The translations under genes were made by a program, and so were the position numbers. Source: Sphingomonas sp. S-NIH.Pt15_0812 (GTDB lineage Bacteria; Pseudomonadota; Alphaproteobacteria; Sphingomonadales; Sphingomonadaceae). Taken from it: a DNA stretch of 42,285 bases. This document shows positions 27,545 through 35,623 of the stretch, piece after piece; position 1 is the stretch's first letter, and every line of letters starts with the position of its first letter. The notes under the pieces were generated by a model. The model made no database searches, was not told where the DNA came from, and saw only the letters and a program-made list of their open reading frames with translations. The DNA is taken from positions 1 to 42,285 of the forward strand of contig NZ_QLJH01000028.1 of assembly GCF_003951315.1 (NCBI RefSeq). Reading direction: 5' to 3'.

Positions 27545-27601
27545 TGCCGGACGCCCCGATCGTCATGAGCGAGAGTGAAGCCGTTCCCCCACCCCGGACG
27601 A

Positions 27602-28999
27602 TCAGGTGGTCCAGCCACCGCCCAGGGCGCGGAAGAGATCGATCTGTTGCCGCGAGATCTGCGCATCGGCCAGCGCCAGCGCGGCCTCCGTGTCCGCAAA
27701 GGTTCGCTCGGCATCCAGTTGCGCGAGACTGTCGATCTGCCCCTCCCGCTGCTGTGCCCGCGTGATGCGCGCCGCGACGGCCGCCTGGTCGCGCGCCGCC
27801 TGGAGCGCAGTGCGTCGCTGCAATGCCTGGGCATAGGTGGAGAGCGCGGTCTCGGTCTCCTCCAGTGCGATGAGGACGGTCCCGTCGAACGTGGCAAGCG
27901 CGGCCTTGCTGTCGGCCTCCGCGCCCGCGATCCGTGCCCGCGCCTTGGTCGGATTGACGCTCCAGTTGAGGAGCGGCCCGAGCAGCCAGTTGAGCGGCCC
28001 CGCGCCGAACAGGCTCCCGACCCCCGTCCCCGTCGAGCCGATCGAACCGCCCAGGCTGATGCGGGGATAGAGGTCGGCGGTCGCGACCCCGATCCGCGCG
28101 GTGGCGGCGGCCAGGCGACGCTCAGCGGCCCGGACATCGGGACGGCGCACCAGCAGCGCGAAACCGTCGCCGACCGGGATCGGCTGGTCGAGCCGCAGCG
28201 TGGTGGCGCGGCCCCCGGCGATCGCCGGCAACTCGGCCGGCATCCGGCCGGTCAGGGTCGCCAGCCGGAACAAGGCTGCCTGCCGCTCCGCGACCAGTGC
28301 CGGCACATCCGCCTGGCGCTGGTTGCGCAGCGCGGCGATCCGGGCGCTGTCGAGCCCGGTGGTCAGGCCGACCTGCGCCCGCCCCTGCGTGACGCGCAGC
28401 GAGCGGTCGAGCAAGGCGACGATCCGCTCGGCGACCGTCAGTCGCTCCGCGGCGGAGGCGGCATCGGCATAGGCACGGGTCGTGTCGGCGACCACCGCGA
28501 CGCGTACCGCCTCGACATCGGCCTGCGCCGCGCCGACCTCGCCACGCGCCGCCTCGATATTGCGGGACACGCGGCCGAACAGGTCGACCTCATAGGCGAC
28601 ATCCAACCCGGTATCGATCGTCCAGTCCTCGCGCTGGACGCCGAGCGGGCGTTGGATCGCGGAGAGACGGCCATAGGTGGTGCTGGCCCCCGCCGTCGCC
28701 TGTGGCTGGCGGTCGCCGCGCACCTCGCGCAGGGATGCCCGCGCTCGCGCCAGCCGCGCGACGGCGACCCGGATATCCGTATTCGCTGCGAGCGCATCGG
28801 CGATCAGCCCGTCGAGCACGGGATCGCGGTAAAGCTGCCACCAGCGATCATTTCCGGTCGCGGTGGCGGTGACGGCGGGACCGGCCATCAGGAAATGGCT
28901 GTCCGCCGCCAGGAGCGGGGCGGGCGGCCGGTAATCGGGGCCGACCGCGCAGGCTGCCAGGGCGAGCGCCGACGCGGAGGCCAAGATGATGCGGATCAT
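27602..28999 (-). CDS. NodT-family RND efflux outer-membrane lipoprotein
   Basis: A 465-residue TolC-like channel with a lipoprotein signal peptide: ILASASALALAAC places the acylated Cys at residue 17, followed by AVGPDYRPP, the standard NodT/OprM start. Later hallmarks are WWQLYRDPVLDGLI, AYEVDLFGRVSRNIEAARGE, and VRRPDVRAAERRLAAATARI with LYPRISLGGSIG. GAGGA is 8 nt before ATG 28999. ATG 29014 overlaps the permease stop (ATGA) and would add five residues; both starts imply coupling to the permease gene. It forms the outer-membrane exit of the tripartite pump encoded upstream. Confidence 0.95.
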   Translation of the reverse strand: MIRIILASASALALAACAVGPDYRPPAPLLAADSHFLMAGPAVTATATGNDRWWQLYRDPVLDGLIADALAANTDIRVAVARLARARASLREVRGDRQPQATAGASTTYGRLSAIQRPLGVQREDWTIDTGLDVAYEVDLFGRVSRNIEAARGEVGAAQADVEAVRVAVVADTTRAYADAASAAERLTVAERIVALLDRSLRVTQGRAQVGLTTGLDSARIAALRNQRQADVPALVAERQAALFRLATLTGRMPAELPAIAGGRATTLRLDQPIPVGDGFALLVRRPDVRAAERRLAAATARIGVATADLYPRISLGGSIGSTGTGVGSLFGAGPLNWLLGPLLNWSVNPTKARARIAGAEADSKAALATFDGTVLIALEETETALSTYAQALQRRTALQAARDQAAVAARITRAQQREGQIDSLAQLDAERTFADTEAALALADAQISRQQIDLFRALGGGWTT

Positions 29000-29010
29000 G
29001 GAGAGGTTCC

Positions 29011-32000
29011 TCATTCGGCCGGCTGCCACCGGGCGGCGGGCACCGCCCGGTCGCGGCGGAGCCGATCGCTCAGCGCGCGGCAGACGACATAGAAGGTCGG
29101 GGTGAAGATCAGGCCGAAGCCGGTGACGCCGAGCATTCCGAAGAACACCGCCGTGCCGAGCGCCTGGCGCAGTTCGGCCCCGGCCCCGGTCGCGACGAGC
29201 AGCGGCACCGCCCCCAGCACGAAGGCGAAGCTGGTCATCAGGATCGGGCGCAACCGATCGCCGGCCGCACGCACCGCCGCCTCGACCGGCGACAATCCGT
29301 CCTGCAACTCGGCCTGCCGCGCGAACTCGACGACGAGGATCGCATTCTTGGCGGCGAGCGCGATCAGCACGACCAGGCCGATCTGGGTCAGGACATTATT
29401 GTCCATCCCGCGCAGGTTGACGCCGATCATCGCCGCCAGCAGGCACATCGGCACGATCATGATGATCGCCAGCGGCAGCACCAGGCTTTCATATTGCGCC
29501 GCCAGCACCAGGAAGACGAAGACGACGGCGAGCGCGAAGATGACCGCCGCCGTGTTGCCGGCCAGCCGCTGCTGGAAGGCGATGTCGGTCCATTCGGTGC
29601 TGTAGCCGGCGGGCAGCGTATCGGCGGCCAGCTTCTCCATCGTCACCAGCGACTGGCCCGACGAGAAACCCGGTGCGGTGTTGCCGTCCAGCTCGACCGC
29701 CGGGAACATGTTGTAGCGGACGACGCGGTAGGGGCCGGTCTTGTCGCGGAAGGTGGCGACCGATCCGATCGGCACCATCCCCCCGGCGTTCGACCGGGTC
29801 TTCAGATTGGCGATATCGGCCTCGGTCGCGCGGAACGGCGCATCGGCCTGGGCGGTGACTCGATAGGTCCGGCCGAGCAGGTTGAAGTCGTTGACGAAGG
29901 CCGAACCCAGATAGATGTTCAGCGCTTCGAACACCCGCTCCGGCGGCACGCCGAGCAGATCGGCCTTGGCCCGGTCGATATCGGCGAAGACGCGCGGCGT
30001 GGCGGTGTCGAAGAAGGTATAGGCGCCCGCCAGGCCCGGCGCGGTGTTGGCCTTGGCGATCAGGGCATGGGCCTCCTGCCCCAGCGCCTGATAGCCATGG
30101 CCGCCCCGATCCTGCACCATCATGCGGAAGCCGCCGGCCGCGCCGATGCCCTGGATGACCGGCGGCGGCACGATCATCAGCCGCGCCTCGGTGATGTCGG
30201 CGGTCGCCTTCTGCGCCTCGGCCATGATCTGGCTGACATGGATGCCCTTGCGATCCTTGAAGTCCTTGAGCGGGATGTAGGCCGCAGCGGCATTGGGGGC
30301 GAGCGTCTGTGACGGGCCGTCGAAGCCGGCCAGCATCACCGCGCCCTTCACGCCGGCGAGCGGCAGGATGCGGGCCGCGACCTTGCGCATCACCGCGTCG
30401 GTCCGCTCGACCGACGAGCCGGGCGGCAACTGGATGACGGTCAGGAAATAGCCCTGGTCCTGTTGCGGGATGAAGCCGGTCGGCGTCGACCACAGCATTG
30501 CGATGGTCGCCGCGATCAGCCCGGCATAGGTGGCCATCACGCGCTTCGGCCGGGTGACGAGCGCCTGGGTCAGTCGGCTGTAGCGGGCGCTGAGCGAATC
30601 GAACCCGCGATTGAACGCATCGCCGGCGGCGCGCACCCGGCGCATCACCAGCCCCTGCCCGCCATGATCCTCGACATGGTTCTTGAGCAGGATCGCGGCC
30701 AGCGCCGGCGACAGGGTCAGCGAGACGATCAGGGAGATGATCGTCGCGGTGGAGATCGTCGCGGCGAATTGCTGGTAGAAGGCGCCGGAGATGCCGTTCA
30801 TGAACAGTGTCGGGATGAACACCGCGCACAGCACCGCGACGATCGCGACCAGCGCGCCCGCGACCTCGTCCATCGAAGTGAAGGCGGCCTGGAGCGGCGT
30901 CATGCCGCCGGCCAGGTTGCGCTCGACATTCTCGACCACGACGATCGCGTCGTCGACGACGATGCCGATCGCCAGCACCAGCCCGAACAGCGACAGGTTG
31001 TTCAGCGAATAGCCGACCAGCAGCAGCACCGCGAAGGTGCCGATCAGCGAGACGGGGATGGCCACGACCGGGATGATCGCCGCCCGCCAGCGCTGCAGGA
31101 AAACTATGATGACCAGCACGACGAGGACGATCGCTTCCAGCAGCGTGTGCATCACCTCGTCGATCGACTGGGCGATGAACTCGGTCGGATTGTAGATGAC
31201 GCGATAGGCCAGCCCCTTGGGGAAGGTCTTCTGCACCGTGTCCATCTCGGCGGTGATCGCCTTGGCGGCGGCCAGCGCGTTGGAGCCGGGGCGCTGGAAC
31301 ACGCCGAGCAGTACGGTCGGCTCGCCGGACAGATAGGTGTTGGTGGAATAGTCCGCCGCGCCCAGTTCGACGCGACCGACATCGCGCACCCGGACCTGGC
31401 GACCGTCCGCATCGGTGCGGATGACGATGTCGGCGAATTGCTGCGGCTCGGTCAGCCGCCCTTGCGTCTCGACGTTGAGCTGAAAGGCATTGCCCTGGTT
31501 ATAGGGCGGCTGGCCCAGCGTGCCCGCCGCGACCTGCACATTCTGCGCCCGGAGCGCCGCCACGATGTCGCCGGCGGTCAGGCCGAGCGCGGCGGCGCGA
31601 CCCGGATCGATCCACACCCGCATCGCATAGTCGCGCGCGCCGAACAGCTGGACATCGCCCACGCCCTCGATCCGCGCCAGGCGGTCCTTGACCTGGGTCA
31701 GCGCATAATTGGACAGATATTGGGTGTCGAGCGAGCGGTCGGGGGACACGAGGTTCACGACCATCAGGAAGTCGGGCGAGGTCTTCTTGGTGACGATGCC
31801 CAGCCGCTGCACCTCCTGGGGCAGGCGCGGCGTGGCGATGGCGACGCGGTTCTGGACCAGCACCTGCGCGGCGTCGAGGTCGGTGCCGGGCTTGAAGGTG
31901 ACCGTGATCGTCGCGCGGCCGTCGCCGGTCGATTGCGACGACTGGTAGATCATGCCGTCGACGCCGTTGATCTCCTGCTCGATCGGCGCGGCGACCGTCT

Positions 32001-32181
32001 CCGCCACCGTCTCGGCCGATGCGCCCGGATAGGTCGCGGCGACGGTGACGGTGGGCGGCACGATGTTGGGATATTGCGAGACGGGCAGGCCCAGATAGGC
32101 CAGCGCCCCGACGATCGTGATGACGACCGCGATGACGGCGGCGAAGATCGGCCGCGTGATGAAGAAGCGCGACAGGCGCAT
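29011..32181 (-). CDS. RND multidrug efflux permease (HAE-1 family)
   Basis: A 1056-residue inner-membrane proton-driven drug exporter of the AcrB/MexB/MexF type. It begins with MRLSRFFITRPIFAAVIAV and LPVSQYPNIVPPTVTV. The TM4 proton-relay Asp pair is in GIVVDDAIVVVENVER and the TM10 Lys in ALAAKNAILVVEFARQ. Periplasmic porter and docking domains fill the two long loops, and the length is full. AGGAGG is 6 nt before ATG 32181, preceded by a short GC palindrome. It is the second gene of the adaptor-permease-channel operon. Substrates are likely hydrophobic drugs or phenolics but cannot be specified. Confidence 0.97.
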   Translation of the reverse strand: MRLSRFFITRPIFAAVIAVVITIVGALAYLGLPVSQYPNIVPPTVTVAATYPGASAETVAETVAAPIEQEINGVDGMIYQSSQSTGDGRATITVTFKPGTDLDAAQVLVQNRVAIATPRLPQEVQRLGIVTKKTSPDFLMVVNLVSPDRSLDTQYLSNYALTQVKDRLARIEGVGDVQLFGARDYAMRVWIDPGRAAALGLTAGDIVAALRAQNVQVAAGTLGQPPYNQGNAFQLNVETQGRLTEPQQFADIVIRTDADGRQVRVRDVGRVELGAADYSTNTYLSGEPTVLLGVFQRPGSNALAAAKAITAEMDTVQKTFPKGLAYRVIYNPTEFIAQSIDEVMHTLLEAIVLVVLVIIVFLQRWRAAIIPVVAIPVSLIGTFAVLLLVGYSLNNLSLFGLVLAIGIVVDDAIVVVENVERNLAGGMTPLQAAFTSMDEVAGALVAIVAVLCAVFIPTLFMNGISGAFYQQFAATISTATIISLIVSLTLSPALAAILLKNHVEDHGGQGLVMRRVRAAGDAFNRGFDSLSARYSRLTQALVTRPKRVMATYAGLIAATIAMLWSTPTGFIPQQDQGYFLTVIQLPPGSSVERTDAVMRKVAARILPLAGVKGAVMLAGFDGPSQTLAPNAAAAYIPLKDFKDRKGIHVSQIMAEAQKATADITEARLMIVPPPVIQGIGAAGGFRMMVQDRGGHGYQALGQEAHALIAKANTAPGLAGAYTFFDTATPRVFADIDRAKADLLGVPPERVFEALNIYLGSAFVNDFNLLGRTYRVTAQADAPFRATEADIANLKTRSNAGGMVPIGSVATFRDKTGPYRVVRYNMFPAVELDGNTAPGFSSGQSLVTMEKLAADTLPAGYSTEWTDIAFQQRLAGNTAAVIFALAVVFVFLVLAAQYESLVLPLAIIMIVPMCLLAAMIGVNLRGMDNNVLTQIGLVVLIALAAKNAILVVEFARQAELQDGLSPVEAAVRAAGDRLRPILMTSFAFVLGAVPLLVATGAGAELRQALGTAVFFGMLGVTGFGLIFTPTFYVVCRALSDRLRRDRAVPAARWQPAE

Positions 32182-32193
32182 GGATAGCCTCCT

Positions 32194-32207
32194 CGCCCCA
32201 TGGGGCG
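32194..32207 (-). repeat. GC palindrome just upstream of the permease ribosome-binding site
   Basis: CGCCCCATGGGGCG is a perfect 14-bp palindrome adjacent to the AGGAGG of the RND permease. In RNA it could form a 5-bp stem with a CATG loop and modestly affect translation, or it may simply be chance in GC-rich DNA. Confidence 0.3.
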
Positions 32208-32260
32208 ACGACGAGAGAAGATCGGGATGGGTCTGGTGGTCGCCGGCCGGCGACGGTGCG

Positions 32261-33502
32261 CTACCGGGTCAGCGTCGCCTCGCCGACCATCGCCACGGGC
32301 ATGGGCGCGGCCGCTGCGCGGTTCGCGGCGATCCGGCCGGGCCGGACGGTCACCTTCGCGCCGGGCATCGCCATCTGCGTGCCGCTGACGACGACGCGGT
32401 CGCCGGCTTCCAGGCCGCTGCGCACGATGCGCAGCCCGTCGACGACCGGCCCCAGCACGACGCCCTTGGCGGCGACGGTGCCGTCGCGCGCGACGGTCAG
32501 CACCGTCTTGCGCGCCTGATCGGTCTGGATCGCGGCATCGGGCACCAGCAACGCACGCACGGCCGTGCCACTGGCGAGCCGCATATTGCCGAACATGCCC
32601 GGCGTCAGGAACAGGTCGGGATTGGCCAGCACCGCCCGCCCCCGCACCGTGCCCGAACGCGGGTCGAGCCCATTGTCGGTGAAGTCCAGCCTACCCGATC
32701 GGCCGTAACTCGCCTCATCCTGCAACCGGACCTGAACCATCGACCCTTCCGCCCCGGCGCGCCTGGACTTGAGGAACAGGCCCTCCGACGCATCGAAGGC
32801 GAAATAGATGGGATCGAGCGCGTTGATCGTCGTCAGCAACGTGCCGCCGGTGTCGCCGGCGGTCACCAGATTGCCGGCATCGATCCGGCGATCGGAGATG
32901 CGGCCGGCGATCGGCGCACGGACCTGGGTGAACTCGACATCCAGCGCGCGGGCCTGGACGCGCGCCTGCGCCGCGACCAGGGCGGCCTGCCCGGCGCGGA
33001 CACGGGCGGCGAGCTGGTCGAGATCGCTCTTCGACACCGCATCGTCGGCGACCAATCGGTTGGCGCGATCCAGATTGGCGCGTGCCAGCGACAGGTCGCT
33101 GTTCGCACTGGCGACGCTGGCCCGCGCCTCGGCCAGGCTGGCGGCGAAGGGGCGAGGGTCGATCGTGAACAGCAACTGGCCCTTCCGAACGATCGCGCCG
33201 TCGGTGAAATGCACCGCGGTGATCGCGCCGGAGACGCGGGGGCGCACCTGGACGGATTTCGACGCCTCGAAGCGGCCGACATAATCGTCCCATTCGGTCA
33301 CCTCGCGGACCAGGGGCTGCGCGACCTCGACGGTTGGCGGCGGCATCGCCGCCACGGCCGGTTCGTCGTGACGGAACAGGGTCCAGGCGCCAGCGACCGC
33401 CACGACGGGCAAGGCGATCCAGCCGACCCGCCGCCACCGACCCCGATGGGCGTCGGCTCGGGCGTCATCGACGGGGGCATCGATCGGGCTGAGCATGTTC
33501 AT
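32261..33502 (-). CDS. RND efflux periplasmic adaptor (MexE/AcrA-like)
   Basis: A 413-residue membrane-fusion protein. It has a cytoplasmic basic N-terminus (RGRWRRVGW), a single membrane helix (about residues 28-41), a lipoyl half (GRFEASKSVQVRPRVSGAIT), an alpha-hairpin rich in Ala (ARASVASANSDLSLARANL), the second lipoyl half (APIAGRISDRRIDAGNLVTA) and the beta-barrel/membrane-proximal domains ending near VVVSGTQMAMPGAKV. No lipobox is seen, so it is anchored by the helix. GGAG is upstream of ATG 33502, and this ATG overlaps the stop of a short upstream ORF (ATGA). It couples the permease to the NodT-type channel. Confidence 0.95.
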   Translation of the reverse strand: MNMLSPIDAPVDDARADAHRGRWRRVGWIALPVVAVAGAWTLFRHDEPAVAAMPPPTVEVAQPLVREVTEWDDYVGRFEASKSVQVRPRVSGAITAVHFTDGAIVRKGQLLFTIDPRPFAASLAEARASVASANSDLSLARANLDRANRLVADDAVSKSDLDQLAARVRAGQAALVAAQARVQARALDVEFTQVRAPIAGRISDRRIDAGNLVTAGDTGGTLLTTINALDPIYFAFDASEGLFLKSRRAGAEGSMVQVRLQDEASYGRSGRLDFTDNGLDPRSGTVRGRAVLANPDLFLTPGMFGNMRLASGTAVRALLVPDAAIQTDQARKTVLTVARDGTVAAKGVVLGPVVDGLRIVRSGLEAGDRVVVSGTQMAMPGAKVTVRPGRIAANRAAAAPMPVAMVGEATLTR

Positions 33503-33576
33503 GCGCGTGGCTCCGATCGCGCCCTGCCGGCACCGACGGTCAACCCGGAATCGCCGTGAAAATCGACATAGGCCAT
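33499..33576 (-). CDS. Putative 25-residue leader peptide of the efflux operon
   Basis: A short ORF beginning MAYVDFHGDSG and ending with a stop that overlaps the adaptor's start codon (ATGA). A strong AAGGAAGGA lies 6 nt before its ATG, better than the site before the adaptor itself. In-frame ATGs at 33594 and 33600 would lengthen it to 31-33 residues. No domain is recognisable. The ribosome-binding site and overlap suggest it is translated and couples translation of the adaptor, acting as a leader or regulatory uORF. It could also be a chance frame. Confidence 0.4.
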   Translation of the reverse strand: MAYVDFHGDSGLTVGAGRARSEPRA

Positions 33577-33840
33577 GAGCTGTCCTTCCTTCATGGTCAT
33601 GGGCGCGCCGCGTCAGGGCAAGGCCGGACGTCCGCCACCACCCTTTGCAAGGGCCGTGACGCTGGCGCGCAGGTGTGGACCATCATCGCCATGACGCCGG
33701 GCGTCAGGCGGATCGGGTCCATGATGAGAGATATACGCTGGTCCGGGTGCCGCCGATTACAGGGCGGACACCACCGGGAAAACAGGATGGAGCATAGCGG
33801 CGTCCTCGCGAGCCAGGGCGCTTCGGATGGCGCCTCCTTC

Positions 33841-33856
33841 TATACTGACTGGTATA
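33841..33856. promoter_or_regulatory. Palindromic operator overlapping the efflux promoter -10
   Basis: TATACTGACTGGTATA has TATAC/GTATA arms around ACTG-like central bases, resembling TetR/AcrR-type operators, and includes the -10 hexamer. A repressor bound here would block the pump operon. No TetR, MarR or LysR gene adjoins the operon, so the regulator is presumably encoded elsewhere. Confidence 0.5.
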
Positions 33857-33879
33857 TTAACGCCGAACCGTTTCGTCAA
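33841..33879 (-). promoter_or_regulatory. Candidate promoter of the RND efflux operon
   Basis: On the minus strand TTGACG (33874-33879) and TATACC (33851-33856) are separated by 17 nt, a near-consensus sigma-70 spacing. Transcription from here would run through an untranslated leader of about 265 nt (33577-33840), in which I see no other gene, into the 25-codon ORF and the adaptor gene. The PnuT-like gene ends 40 nt upstream of the -35 element. Confidence 0.6.
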
Positions 33880-33918
33880 CGCCTTTTGTACCGGCCGGTA
33901 GAGATTTTGTCGAATCGA

Positions 33919-34467
33919 TCACGACTTTCGCCAGTCCCGATAGCCGATCACCGCCAGACCGATCATCACCGCATAGAGGCCCGCCGTCGGCACCAGTCCC
34001 TTGGCGAGGAACATGCCGACATAGACGATGTCGACCGCGATCCAGAGCAGCCAGCTTTCCCGGTGGCGCCGCGCCGTCCAATATTGCGCGACGAGGCTGA
34101 AGCTGCTGAGCGTCGCGTCCATCCAGGGCAGCGCCGCATCGGTGTGGCGGCTGGTGAACCACCCGATTGCCAGCGCCCCCAGCGTGCCGGCCGCGATCCC
34201 CACCACGGCCCGCCGCCCCGGCAGCGGCATCACCACGACCTGGCCCGTGTCGCGCCGACCCCGGCTCCAGACGATCCAGCCATACAGGATGCCGATCCCG
34301 AACAGGGCCTGCAACACCATGTCGGCGTAGAGGCGCACGTCGAGGAACAGCTTGAAATACAGGGCACAGGCGACGAGGTTCAGCGGCCAGCACCAGACAT
34401 TGCGCCGCGCCGTCAGCCAGATCGCCAGGACACTGGTCGCGACCCCGGCGACCTCCAGCGGCGACAT
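33919..34467 (-). CDS. pnuT: PnuC-family vitamin transporter, probably thiamine (PnuT)
   Basis: A 182-residue inner-membrane protein of the PnuC family. Characteristic segments are VWCWPLNLVACALYF near residues 24-38, FLDVRLYADMVLQALFGIGI, and the C-terminal WLLWIAVDIVYVGMFLAKGL then TAGLYAVMIGLAVIGYRDW. PnuC itself carries nicotinamide riboside, but this gene ends an operon preceded by a TPP riboswitch with a TonB receptor and a kinase, the context in which the thiamine-specific PnuT branch is found. ATG 34467 shares its A with the last base of the kinase stop (TGATG), so translation is coupled. Facilitated uptake would be pulled by phosphorylation of thiamine. Confidence 0.85.
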   Translation of the reverse strand: MSPLEVAGVATSVLAIWLTARRNVWCWPLNLVACALYFKLFLDVRLYADMVLQALFGIGILYGWIVWSRGRRDTGQVVVMPLPGRRAVVGIAAGTLGALAIGWFTSRHTDAALPWMDATLSSFSLVAQYWTARRHRESWLLWIAVDIVYVGMFLAKGLVPTAGLYAVMIGLAVIGYRDWRKS

Positions 34468-35621
34468 CAGACGCTCCCGCCGTCCGATAGCCGGGCACAA
34501 ACATCCCGTCCGGCTGGTGACAGGAACCACTCGGCATGGCCGAGGAGATAGGTGTCCCAGGCCAGCGCCGCCGCCGCGCGATCGTCGACGATCCCGGCGA
34601 AATAATCGATCTCGGACAGGGCGAATTCGACATGGACCAGCGGCAACAGGCGGATCGAAGCCTGTACCACCGAAGGATCCGGAGCAGCGCCCATCCGATA
34701 CCCCGCGATCAGCGTCTCCGCCGCCAGCGGATCGGCCAGATCGTCGTCCCGCCCCTGCCCCAGTTCCAGCCAGGCAAAGGCGGTCCGTTCGATCGCGATC
34801 GCCAGATCATGCGCCGCGCAGCTCCGATCGGCGAGGCCGAAATCGAGCCAGGTCCGCACCCGGCCATCCCCCGACCAGAGCAGATTGGACGGATGCCAGT
34901 CGTTATGCGTCCATAGCGGCGCCTGACGCGCCGCGATCGCCGGGAACCCCCGCCCCGATGCCGCGAACAGCGCCGACAATCGACGTCGCCACGGTCGATC
35001 CGCCAGGAACGCGGCCAGGGCCGGGCGGGCCTCGACATAGGCCTCGACGGCGGCCATCGGATCGGCCGCCGCCAGGATGGCGAAGCTGGCGACCAAAGGC
35101 TGCTGACGCCGCGCCGGCGCATCGAACCCGTGCGAGGCGCGATGCAGCCGTGCCAGCGCTTCCCCGGCGGCCTGCGCATGGCCGAGCGACCGGAACGGCG
35201 TCCAGGACAGGCGGTCGCGATAGCCATCGTCGCCCGCCGCCTGGCGTTGCAATTCATAGGTCCAGTGCCCCGATGCGACGGCGCTTTCCCCCTCTGCCGT
35301 GTGGAGCAGTTCCGGCACCGGCGCGCCGGCGGCCGACAGATGGGCGATGAAGCGATGTTCCTCCATCAGGCCCGCGACCGTGCGAACCCGCCGGTGATGC
35401 CGTTTGAGGAACAGGCCTCCATCGCCGGTCTCGATCAGCGTCGCGGCGGAAAAGGGACGCGGCGAATGCCAGCGCAACGCCTCGATCCGTCCGGCCGCCG
35501 GAAAGCGGGCGAGGATCGCCGCCGCTTCGTCCGGCGTGATCGCCGGCCAGGTGGGCGCCTCCATGGCCAGTCCCATGCCATGGACATGGTGGCCGGCCGC
35601 CGCCGCATCGAAGACCACCAT
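34467..35621 (-). CDS. APH-family phosphotransferase, probable thiamine kinase
   Basis: A 384-residue kinase of the aminoglycoside/choline-kinase fold. The N-lobe shows RPFSAATLIETGDGGLFLKR with the ATP-binding Lys; the catalytic loop is LWTHNDWHPSNLLW (Brenner-type H-x-D-x4-N) and the metal-binding motif follows as TWLDFGLAD. It starts 2 nt after the stop of the TonB receptor gene and overlaps pnuT by 1 nt, so it belongs to the TPP-riboswitch operon. The likely role is phosphorylation of imported thiamine to trap it, as ThiK does. An internal ATG at 35564 (MEAPTWPAI) is an alternative start. Substrate is inferred from context only. Confidence 0.8.
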   Translation of the reverse strand: MVVFDAAAAGHHVHGMGLAMEAPTWPAITPDEAAAILARFPAAGRIEALRWHSPRPFSAATLIETGDGGLFLKRHHRRVRTVAGLMEEHRFIAHLSAAGAPVPELLHTAEGESAVASGHWTYELQRQAAGDDGYRDRLSWTPFRSLGHAQAAGEALARLHRASHGFDAPARRQQPLVASFAILAAADPMAAVEAYVEARPALAAFLADRPWRRRLSALFAASGRGFPAIAARQAPLWTHNDWHPSNLLWSGDGRVRTWLDFGLADRSCAAHDLAIAIERTAFAWLELGQGRDDDLADPLAAETLIAGYRMGAAPDPSVVQASIRLLPLVHVEFALSEIDYFAGIVDDRAAAALAWDTYLLGHAEWFLSPAGRDVCARLSDGGSV

Positions 35622-35623
35622 GC

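Noticed and set aside
30463..32187. 574-codon plus-strand open frame inside the RND permease
   Set aside because: It is His/Asp/Gln/Arg-rich with no domain, opposite a full-length AcrB-type gene.
33919..34467. Nicotinamide riboside transport function for the PnuC-family gene
   Set aside because: pncB in the window could suggest NAD salvage, but this gene is in a TPP-riboswitch operon about 30 kb from pncB, so thiamine is the better ligand.
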